Assembly: GCA_022843175.1 (NCBI GenBank)
Contig: JALHOE010000040.1
Coordinates: 1-51,534, forward strand
DNA: 51,534 nt
Source of the DNA: Deltaproteobacteria bacterium
GTDB lineage: Bacteria > Myxococcota_A > Polyangia > Polyangiales > JADJMO01
Reading direction: 5' to 3'
Shown here: positions 43,201 through 51,534 of the stretch, piece after piece
Position numbering within the stretch: the first letter of the stretch is position 1
Layout: every line of letters begins with the position of its first letter
Translations under genes and position numbers: made by a program
The notes under the pieces: model-generated
The model's input: the letters and a program-made list of their open reading frames with translations, nothing else
Database searches by the model: none
Told to the model about the DNA's origin: nothing

Positions 43201-45573
43201 CTACTTGCTGACGAGGTCGGTGGGCAGCGTCGCCCACTTGTCGCGCGGCAGCGCGCACTGGAACGGCACGTGGAGGTCGAGCTTCCCGTTGCCGTTCTTG
43301 TCCTCGCCGGGGTTCAGCTTGCCGTTCGCGGAGAGCGGGCTGAGGGCGGTGGCCGTGTCGAGCGAGATGTCCTCGTTGACGGGGTTGTTCACGTAGATCT
43401 TCGCCTTCGTGATCCGCCCGTCGCCGTTGACGTCGCACTTGCCGGCGATGCACGCGCCCTTGAAGGGATGCGGGCACGCGGCGTCGTTGGCGCAGGTGAC
43501 TTCTTCTTCGGACTTCACCGTGCCGCAGCGCTCCGACGGCGTGATCTTCACGACCTGCGGGACGGGCTTCCCGCCCGCGTCGAGGACGATGCGGCCCTCG
43601 GCGTCGGTCTTGAAGAGCATCTGCGAGCGGATGAGCGGGCGGAGCGGGAAGCCGCCGTCGGGGTTGAAGCCCCGGATGGCGCTCGCCGGCTGGCCGGGGT
43701 AGCCGGCGAGCCAGTTGAAGCCGCCGGCGCTGGGGTTCACGTTCGGCGTCATGCACTCCTCGTTCGGCTCGAAGCGCGCCGTGTAGGAGCAGTGACCCGA
43801 GAGGTTGGGGAACGACCACGCCTGGCCCGTCGGGTACACGACGTTGACCGAGTAGTAGCCGGGCGGCAGGCAGCCGAACTGCACCTGCTTCACGCGGTTG
43901 GCGCGGAGCAGGAGGATCTTGTCGCGCGAGACGAGGGTGACGTCGTCGTTGTCCGGGTTCGGATCCTTGGCGACGGGCGTGACCAGCATTCCGCGGAACT
44001 CGTCCTGCGGGTAGATGCAGACGGCCGACGGACGAATGAGCGCGGTGAACCCGTCCTGAACGACGACGCCGTCGCGCTTGGCGAGCGGGTGGTTCGGGTC
44101 GGGCTTTCCCGAGGCGTCGGTGAGCGCGCCGCCCGCGATTTCGCCCTCGGAGGTGGCCTTCATCGAGCCCTTTCCGCGGAACGCAGCGGGGGCCTCGGCG
44201 CCCCAGTCGCGGAGGCTGATCGTCTGGATGACGACGATCGGATCCGTCTGCGAGCGCGGGGGCAGCGCGATGTTGCCGTCGCCGTCCTCGGTGAGCTTGG
44301 AGAGCACGACGCTCGGGAAGATCTCGGCGATCTTCGCCAGGGTCTCGAGCGAGTCGTTGTCGCGGAGGATCTCCGGCTGGCCGGCCGCGTTGAACACGCG
44401 AGAGAGCGTGAACCCGGCGGAGGTGGGGATGTCGGCCGCGAACTCCTTGGGGTCGATGCCGTAGAACGGACGGACGAGGGAGCCGAACGGGTTGCTCGGC
44501 CTGCCGTTCTTCGCGATCCACGCGTCGGCGCCGGCCGGGTCGGCGATGTTGCCGATGTTGCCGGGGAAGCCGTACTTGAAGCGGAGCTGCGGGAAGCTCG
44601 CCTGCGCGAACTGGAACAGGTCGCAGTCGGGCTCGCGGCTGCCCGCGCACGCGACGTTGGACTGGCTCGTGGAGAGGTGGTCCTGCGGGAACGTGACGAA
44701 GCCGTTCGCGACGTTTTGCATCGACGTCAGCTGTTTGCGCTGCGCCGCGTAGTTCGTGGCGTAGTCCCGGTCCGGCGGCGCCGGATCGAAGGAGTTCGAG
44801 TTGCTGTAGTCGATGTGGAAGAACGGGCGGTTGGAGCGGAGCGGCAGGCCGAGGGTGAGCCCGATGCCATCGCGCACGAAGCCCGTGTCCGGGATGTGCA
44901 GCTTGCCCGCCGTGGCGTCGGCCAGCTGCGCCTTGCACTTGTCGTCGGTCTTGCCGACGCAGTTTTGCGGCGCGGTGGGGGTGGTCGGCTGACCGACCTC
45001 GACCGTTTGGTAGCGGATCACCGTGGCGCGCGCATCGACCAGGGCGCCGCCGGCGACGTCGCCCGCGAGGGCAAGGTTCGCGAAGTTGAACAGCGGGTTC
45101 CAGCGGCCCTGGCGGCTATAGAAGCTGCGGACCTGGAAGCGCCCAGCGGGAACCTGTTGCATCGACCACTCGACCGTCGCGCTGATCGGCGGCGTGTTGA
45201 TGCTCGGGCAGAACGACTGGTTGTTGCCCTTCCCGCCCGGCGTGCGGTCGGCCGGGCGCGGGGCGTTGGCGAACAGCTTCTCGCCGGGGACGGTGGCGAA
45301 GTTGAGCGCGGTGCTCGCGAGGCCGTCCGGCGGCGGGGGGTTGCCCGCGTCGAACAGGAGGATGACGACCTGTCCCTCGACGACGCCGTTGCGGAAGCAG
45401 GGGGGCGGACCGTAGTAGCTGACGGCGCCACGGACGATCCCCCTCGGCCCGAAGACCGCGGGGTTGTCGACGTCGTTGTCGACCGGGATGTTCTTCTCGC
45501 AGCCCGCAAGCGGGAGCGCGAGCGCGAGGCTGGTGAGTGCTGTAAGTCCAATGCGCTTCACGGTTCGCCTCAT
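43201..45573 (-). CDS. Large lipoprotein partner of a TonB-dependent receptor
   Basis: The 790-residue protein has a lipoprotein signal (LALALPLAGCE). The mature part is long, beta-rich and contains many Cys. Near the C-terminus are two Ca-binding-like loops: DVNGDGRITK and DKNGNGKLDL, and a third EDGDGNIAL further upstream. The ATG overlaps the TonB receptor stop (TAATG), so expression is coupled. This lipoprotein/receptor pairing is like SusD/SusC or BtuG/BtuB arrangements, although no sequence similarity to SusD is evident. Its ligand is unknown. Confidence 0.8.
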   Translation of the reverse strand: MRRTVKRIGLTALTSLALALPLAGCEKNIPVDNDVDNPAVFGPRGIVRGAVSYYGPPPCFRNGVVEGQVVILLFDAGNPPPPDGLASTALNFATVPGEKLFANAPRPADRTPGGKGNNQSFCPSINTPPISATVEWSMQQVPAGRFQVRSFYSRQGRWNPLFNFANLALAGDVAGGALVDARATVIRYQTVEVGQPTTPTAPQNCVGKTDDKCKAQLADATAGKLHIPDTGFVRDGIGLTLGLPLRSNRPFFHIDYSNSNSFDPAPPDRDYATNYAAQRKQLTSMQNVANGFVTFPQDHLSTSQSNVACAGSREPDCDLFQFAQASFPQLRFKYGFPGNIGNIADPAGADAWIAKNGRPSNPFGSLVRPFYGIDPKEFAADIPTSAGFTLSRVFNAAGQPEILRDNDSLETLAKIAEIFPSVVLSKLTEDGDGNIALPPRSQTDPIVVIQTISLRDWGAEAPAAFRGKGSMKATSEGEIAGGALTDASGKPDPNHPLAKRDGVVVQDGFTALIRPSAVCIYPQDEFRGMLVTPVAKDPNPDNDDVTLVSRDKILLLRANRVKQVQFGCLPPGYYSVNVVYPTGQAWSFPNLSGHCSYTARFEPNEECMTPNVNPSAGGFNWLAGYPGQPASAIRGFNPDGGFPLRPLIRSQMLFKTDAEGRIVLDAGGKPVPQVVKITPSERCGTVKSEEEVTCANDAACPHPFKGACIAGKCDVNGDGRITKAKIYVNNPVNEDISLDTATALSPLSANGKLNPGEDKNGNGKLDLHVPFQCALPRDKWATLPTDLVSK

Positions 45574-48140
45574 TAGTAGCGGTAGGTCGCCATCAGCATG
45601 ACGCGTCGTCCGATGATCTGCCCGAAGGGATGCTCACGGATCGAGGTGCCGAACAGGTTGAGGAAGGTGACGCCGATATCGAACGGCGTGACGGTGCCGA
45701 ATCGGTAGCCGACGCGGCCGTTGATGAGCGGGAAGCTGTCGAGCAGGTACCGCTGGTATTCGATCTCGCGCGTCGTGATGTTGACGCGCTGCTCGGCCCA
45801 GATCTGCCGACTCTGGAACCAGACGTCGAGCTCGGCGTTGAAGCCGGTCTTCGAGCGGTACTGGACACCGGCGACGACCTTGTGCTGGCTGGTGCGCTCG
45901 TCCTTGACCGTGGCCGTGCACCCGGAGGGCGCGACCTGGTTGACGCGGTTGTGCGAGTACGAGCCGTAGACGTCGAGACCGGTGACGGGGAAGGCGCGGA
46001 AGCCGATCTCACCGCCGTAGGAGTGGAAGATCTGACAGTCGTTGGTGAAGCCCGAGTAGGCCGCGGTGTGGCGGCCCGTCGCCTCGTTGTAGCCGCCGGC
46101 GCCCTTGGCGTAGGTGCTCGGCGTCTGCGAGCGCAGCTGGCTCAGCACGATCAGGTCGGTGACGCGGTTGTAATAGAGGTTGAGCTCACCGGTGATGTAG
46201 TCGCTCACCTGGTTCTGGTAGCCGACCTCGAACGAGGTGATCTTCTCTTGCTGCGTGCGGTAGTTCGGGTCGTCCTGCTTGGCGGCCTGCGACAGCACCT
46301 CGGCGCCGGTGTTCGGCGTGGTGACGGGGAAGTCGAGGTAGCTCTCGAGGAACGTCGGCTTACGGAACGCGGAGCTGACCGTGAAGCGGAAGGCGTCCTT
46401 CAGGGTGCGCTTGTAGATGACCGAGCCGCGGGGCGAGGCGATGATCTTCTGGAGGTAGGGCACGCGGTCGGCGCGGAGCGAGCCCATCACGATGAACTTG
46501 TCGCCGATCTTGATCGAGTCCTGCAGGTACCCGTTGAAGTGGTGCTCGACCCGGTAGAGCCGATCCATGTAGTTCCAGTAGATGTCCTTGTACCGGTAGC
46601 CGATGCCGACGCGAACGTCGTGCGTGAGCGAGCCGGTCTTGAAGTCGTTGGCGTACTGGATCTCGGTGTCGAAGATCTGCGTGCGGGCGTTCGTGCGGTA
46701 GCTCGGGTCGCCGAGGTAATAGACGCTCTGCCCGGCGATCGCGTCGAGGATGTAATAGAAGGAGCGGACGTTGAAGTGCTTCGAGTTGAAGGTGGCGGTG
46801 ACGTCGCCCGCCTTCGCGTTGGTGCCCGTGTCCGCGAGCGCGCCGATGCCGTAGAAGTTGCGGTAGAAGCTGGTGAAGCCGCCGCCGATGCCGAACTTCA
46901 TGTCCTTGCCGACGTTGCGCGTGACGCGAACGTCTGCCTGGACGTGCTGATCGCCGAGGTCGTAGTTGGTGCCGAAGTAGCCGAGATCGACGCGCTTCTT
47001 GTTGTCGACCTCGCGCGACCAGCGCGGGTTCTGCTCGAAGCCGGTGCTGATGCGATACGCCCAGCCGTTCGACTTGCCCGAGGCCCACAGCGCGCCGCGG
47101 TAGTACGAGAGCGGCGCGCCGGACTGGGTGCCGAGGCCGACGGAGACGCCGTTCTTACCCTCGCCGGGCTCCTTGGTGATGATGTTCACGACGCCCATGA
47201 AGGCGTCGGCGCCGTAGAGCGCGGAGCCGGGACCGCGCACGACCTCGATGCGCTCGATGTCCTCGACGTTGATCGAGAGCGCGTCCCAGAACGTGGTGCC
47301 GAGGAAGTCGAGGTAGACGCTTCGTCCGTTGACGAGGACGAGGAGTTTGTTCGAGAGGCGGCCGTTGAAGCCGCGGATCGAGAGGTTGTGATCGCCCGCG
47401 GTGATCTGCATCGAGTCGATGCCGGGCACGCGCTGGAGCAGCTCTTGGACGTCGTCGATACCGGAGAGGCGGATGTCCTGCTCGGTGATGACGAACGTGG
47501 ACGACGGCGAGTCGAGGGGGCTCTGCTCACCCTTCGACGCGGTGACGACCTTGTCCTCGTAGATGTTCTCGTCCTTCTTCGCGCCGATGTCGGACTTGTC
47601 TCCGGCCATGCCGGAGGTGCCCTTCTTCGCCGGACCGCCGGTCCCGGTGCCGCTCCCGACCCCCTCGGGCCCCGACGGCTCGGTGCCCGTGCCGGTGCCC
47701 GTGCCCGTGCCGGTGCCCGTGCCCGTGCCGGTACCCGTACCGGAGGCAGCCGCCGCCGCAGCAGCAGCCGCCTTCGATTTGGCGAGGCGCGCTTCGAGTG
47801 AGCGCACGACCGCCTCGACTTCCTCTTTGTCGGGTGGGTTCTCCGCGAGGTACTTGCGGTAGTACGCGACGGAGCTCTCGAGGTCTCCGCTCTCTGCGTA
47901 TGCGCGAGCGATGTTGTAGAGGACGTTGGCGTGCGGAAGGATCGCGTAAGCCTCTTTCAGCTCGGCGATACCCTTCTCGAACTGCCCCTCCTGGAGCAGT
48001 TGCATGCCGTTCTTGAAGTGGCGGCGCGCCTCTTCTTTCTCACCGGCGATCGCCGGCGAGCTCAGAAGCGACAGCCCGACGAAGGCTGCGAGCGCGGATG
48101 CAGCGATCCCCGTTCGTGTTTGAAGCAGGCGACGGAACAC
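45573..48140 (-). CDS. TonB-dependent receptor with N-terminal TPR-like region
   Basis: The 855-residue protein has a signal peptide (LAAFVGLSLLSSPAIAG). Residues about 33-105 have TPR-like helices (ARRHFKNGMQLLQEGQFEKG, VLYNIARAYAESGDLESSV). A poly-Ala run and ten Gly-Thr units form a linker. The plug domain is at about 190-320 (GIDDVQELLQRVPGIDSMQI, LVLVNGRSVYLDF, IERIEVVRGPGSALYGADA) and the remainder is a 22-strand-type barrel ending MLMATYRY. No classical TonB box is evident. It imports a ligand across the outer membrane in the family; substrate unknown. Start GTG at 48140; coupled to the downstream lipoprotein. Confidence 0.88.
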   Translation of the reverse strand: MFRRLLQTRTGIAASALAAFVGLSLLSSPAIAGEKEEARRHFKNGMQLLQEGQFEKGIAELKEAYAILPHANVLYNIARAYAESGDLESSVAYYRKYLAENPPDKEEVEAVVRSLEARLAKSKAAAAAAAAASGTGTGTGTGTGTGTGTGTGTEPSGPEGVGSGTGTGGPAKKGTSGMAGDKSDIGAKKDENIYEDKVVTASKGEQSPLDSPSSTFVITEQDIRLSGIDDVQELLQRVPGIDSMQITAGDHNLSIRGFNGRLSNKLLVLVNGRSVYLDFLGTTFWDALSINVEDIERIEVVRGPGSALYGADAFMGVVNIITKEPGEGKNGVSVGLGTQSGAPLSYYRGALWASGKSNGWAYRISTGFEQNPRWSREVDNKKRVDLGYFGTNYDLGDQHVQADVRVTRNVGKDMKFGIGGGFTSFYRNFYGIGALADTGTNAKAGDVTATFNSKHFNVRSFYYILDAIAGQSVYYLGDPSYRTNARTQIFDTEIQYANDFKTGSLTHDVRVGIGYRYKDIYWNYMDRLYRVEHHFNGYLQDSIKIGDKFIVMGSLRADRVPYLQKIIASPRGSVIYKRTLKDAFRFTVSSAFRKPTFLESYLDFPVTTPNTGAEVLSQAAKQDDPNYRTQQEKITSFEVGYQNQVSDYITGELNLYYNRVTDLIVLSQLRSQTPSTYAKGAGGYNEATGRHTAAYSGFTNDCQIFHSYGGEIGFRAFPVTGLDVYGSYSHNRVNQVAPSGCTATVKDERTSQHKVVAGVQYRSKTGFNAELDVWFQSRQIWAEQRVNITTREIEYQRYLLDSFPLINGRVGYRFGTVTPFDIGVTFLNLFGTSIREHPFGQIIGRRVMLMATYRY
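47682..47741. repeat. Tandem Gly-Thr coding repeat (10 units)
   Basis: Sixty bases encode ten consecutive Gly-Thr pairs in the linker of the TonB receptor. Codons vary only between GGC/GGT and ACC/ACG, so the DNA is nearly hexameric (GTGCCC/GTGCCG) and could slip by whole units without shifting the frame. Confidence 0.85.
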
Positions 48141-48294
48141 GGAGCGGCTCCCTTCCGAAGTGCGGTACGACGCACGTCCTCGCGAACACAGCGCGCACGA
48201 CGATCGCGGTGCGGTCTCGACGCGACCTCACTCTAGACGATGTTGTGCTGCCGCGTGAACAGATCTGCAGGGACGCTTCGTAACGAAGAGTGAG

Positions 48295-48309
48295 CCGGGG
48301 CGACCCCGG
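48295..48309 (-). terminator. Short GC-rich hairpin after the kinase gene
   Basis: A perfect 6-bp stem CCGGGG/CCCCGG with a 3-base loop lies seven bases past the kinase stop at 48316. It has no T-tract. A second small stem (CTTCG/CGAAG) is close by near 48276-48288. Confidence 0.4.
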
Positions 48310-48315
48310 GTCGTC

Positions 48316-49932
<1,617 letters not shown>

Positions 49933-50374
49933 GTCTCCCTTTCTCGATACTAACCCGACGGGGTCGCTACGAGCCCCTTATCTGACGGAGCCTACTTCCA
50001 CGATGAACAATGGGTGCAAAACTGTGCCCGTGCGCTTGGCCTCTGTCAATTCGACTGCGAGCCGCCGAGCCTCGTTTTGTACGGCCGGAACGGGGCAGTC
50101 ATTAATCCGGTGAGCGCGGCGTTCAGGTGGGGAACGGTGTTTCGAGGTGACGGTCGCCGCGATCGGTTCGACCCTCGACGTTGCGGAGGCTTTGAGGACG
50201 TGCTCGCGGTCGGCCGGCGACGCGAGCCGGACGAGCCGTTGAAGGAAACGTCGCCATCGCCGTCGAACACGCAGGGCGTTCCTGAAGTACGCTCAGCTTG
50301 CCCGCGCCACCCCGGCCCGGGATCTTGTGCAGCTTCCCGCCGCTGAAACCATTCGCACCCACACGAGGTTCGCG
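49933..50374. other. Divergent promoter region without genes
   Basis: These 442 bases separate the kinase gene (minus) from the exported protein at 50375 (plus). Short open frames on both strands do not show the third-position bias of the neighbours and lack starts with ribosome binding sites. No clear promoter consensus, riboswitch or hairpin was recognised. Confidence 0.5.
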
Positions 50375-51229
50375 ATGTCCGGTCGTCTCCAGAGGGTCTT
50401 GTTCTCGCTCGTGCTTCTTGCTGCGCCCGTCGCCATGGCGACGGTGACGCCCGGTACGGCCGACGCCGCGCCGCCCAAGAAGGACCCGCTGGCCGATGCG
50501 CTCGGCGGACAGATTTTCTTCCTCGACATGGCGCCGCCCCAGCAGGTCGGCGGGCCGGGCTGGTTCCAGGCGCACAAGATCACGAAGAAGGACGAGAACA
50601 GCGACAAGAAATGGCCGCTGCACACGATGGTCTTCCTCAAGAAGCCCCTCGACGCGCCCAAGCTCGACCTCATGGTCTACAAGATCGACAAGAAGGGGAA
50701 CGTCGATTTCGTGCAGAAGATCGAGCAGTTCCCGAACAGCGACAACCGCAGCTACTACTTCATGATCACGCTCCGCAAGGAGCCGCCGTACGAGCCCAAC
50801 CTCAAGTACCAGATCAAGGCGACGGTCCCGGGTGGCGGCGCGGTCGCCGAGGGCACCATCGAGCTCAACGGTAAGGAGGAGAAGGTCGGCGGCGGCGGCG
50901 ACATGGACTTCACCAAGGGCATGGACCTCGGCAAGCCCGAGAAGATCGAGAAGCCCACGGGTCCGTTCGACGCCGAGGCAGCCAAAGAGGCCCTCAAGAA
51001 GGTGATCTACGAGGACTGCCGCACCGCCGGCAGCAAGGGCGGCGACGGCAAGATCCAGCTCACCTTCGCCTCCAAGGACGGCAAGGTCCTCCGCGCCGAG
51101 TTCCCCAAGGAGAACCCGCCCCCCTACTCCGACGCGACGCAGACGTGCATCGTCCGCCGGTTCGAGAAGGCGAAGACCAAGCCCTTCACCGGCGGCGACA
51201 AGACGATCTCCTACAAGGTGAACCTCTAG
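50375..51229 (+). CDS. Exported protein with AgmX/PglI-like tail
   Basis: The 284-residue protein has a Sec signal (LFSLVLLAAPVAMATVTPGTADA). The ATG at 50375 follows GAGG at good spacing. The middle part (about 45-175) is a beta-rich domain of unknown type with GGQIFFLDMAPPQQVGGPGW. The last 85 residues have the AgmX/PglI-type pattern: IYEDCRTAG, GDGKIQLTFASKDGKVLRAE, TCIVRRFEKAKTKPFTGG and a final strand YKVNL. It is expected in the periplasm or envelope. Function is unknown. Confidence 0.8.
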   Translation: MSGRLQRVLFSLVLLAAPVAMATVTPGTADAAPPKKDPLADALGGQIFFLDMAPPQQVGGPGWFQAHKITKKDENSDKKWPLHTMVFLKKPLDAPKLDLMVYKIDKKGNVDFVQKIEQFPNSDNRSYYFMITLRKEPPYEPNLKYQIKATVPGGGAVAEGTIELNGKEEKVGGGGDMDFTKGMDLGKPEKIEKPTGPFDAEAAKEALKKVIYEDCRTAGSKGGDGKIQLTFASKDGKVLRAEFPKENPPPYSDATQTCIVRRFEKAKTKPFTGGDKTISYKVNL

Positions 51230-51237
51230 TCCCTGCG

Positions 51238-51534
51238 TTGACGTATCTCTCCGGCGCGATCGTTCAGAAAGTCGAACGACTCGCGCCGGAGTGCGTTTTG
51301 TTGAGCATTCGCGAGCCCGGGCGCACCGCCTACCTGCTCGTGATGGGAGGCCGCGCGCCGGCGATCGGCGAGATCGATCGGCCGCCGGGCAAGCTCGCCG
51401 CGGACGCCGTCATCCAGCGCTATCGCCGCGCGCTCGAGGGGGCCCGCGTGATCGGCGTCGCCCCGCAGCGAATCGTGGTCCGGCGCGGCGACGAGCGCGC
51501 CGCGCTGCTCGCCACGCCGGCCGGGCTGGCGCTC
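51238..51534 (+). CDS. NFACT-like (Rqc2/FbpA-type) protein, N-terminal fragment
   Basis: The frame runs off the window. The 99 visible residues include LSGAIVQKVERLAPECVLLS, REPGRTAYLLV, IQRYRRALEGARVIGV and RIVVRRGDE. These resemble the start of NFACT-domain proteins, in which the bacterial member (RqcH) binds stalled 50S subunits and adds Ala tails. The probable start is TTG at 51238, nine bases past the previous stop; no ATG or GTG is available. The assignment rests on a short fragment. Confidence 0.55.
   Translation, partial: MTYLSGAIVQKVERLAPECVLLSIREPGRTAYLLVMGGRAPAIGEIDRPPGKLAADAVIQRYRRALEGARVIGVAPQRIVVRRGDERAALLATPAGLAL

Overview
The window is chromosomal DNA from a high-GC, double-membraned bacterium, most likely a myxobacterium-type member of the Myxococcota (Polyangiales-like). 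The evidence is strong G/C preference at third codon positions, roughly sixteen predicted lipoproteins in 51 kb (many with Asp/Ala/Pro/Thr-rich linkers), proteins ending in AgmX/PglI-type tails, a myxobacterial-type disulfide repeat (DUF4215-like), a matrixin-type protease, a Hanks-type Ser/Thr kinase and an orphan type III secretion C-ring protein. No rRNA, tRNA, CRISPR array or intact insertion sequence was seen.

Layout. 1-4.0 kb: 3' part of pabB, a lipoprotein, an alpha/beta hydrolase and a divergent RlmN-like radical SAM enzyme. 4.3-7.5 kb: four small lipoproteins, two with AgmX/PglI-type tails. 7.5-13.2 kb: GlsB-type membrane protein, a large outer-membrane barrel, a divergent exported protein and two lipoproteins. 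13.3-17.6 kb: a 986-residue metalloprotease/propeller/barrel lipoprotein, then radA. 17.7-18.1 kb: a gene-free stretch with a hexanucleotide tandem repeat. 18.1-24.99 kb: small proteins, biotin carboxylase (accC), a glycerolipid acyltransferase translationally coupled to a GpsA-like protein that lacks the usual catalytic residues, a propeller lipoprotein and a DUF72 protein. Two copies of a palindromic repeat flank the acyltransferase/gpsA-like pair.

24.99-31.36 kb is a five-gene minus-strand run of exported proteins: a Cys-rich lipoprotein, two paralogous lipoproteins with a CxxCH haem site, a matrixin-type protease and a PPC/DUF4215-type lipoprotein. The first three share an ungapped acidic motif right after the lipidated Cys. 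31.5-32.55 kb is holA. 32.57-35.41 kb is a polymorphic-toxin/immunity island with overlapping genes, an intact and a truncated Imm11-like gene, an orphan toxin C-terminus and a 128/132-bp direct repeat. 35.5-37.56 kb: MFS transporter diverging from ribA.

37.57-43.19 kb is a tightly overlapping plus-strand operon: orphan sctQ-like, lipoprotein, aminotransferase, UvrA-like and YhbY. 43.2-49.93 kb on the minus strand: Ser/Thr kinase, a TPR-TonB-dependent receptor and a translationally coupled large lipoprotein. The window ends with an exported AgmX-tail-like protein and the start of an NFACT-like gene.

The most notable items are the toxin/immunity island, the shared lipoprotein motif of the cytochrome-like operon, the catalytically altered GpsA-like protein coupled to an acyltransferase, the protease-propeller-barrel fusion, the TPR-TonB receptor/lipoprotein pair, and the dispersed palindromic repeat with internal duplications. 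All family assignments are from reading motifs by eye; no database search was possible.
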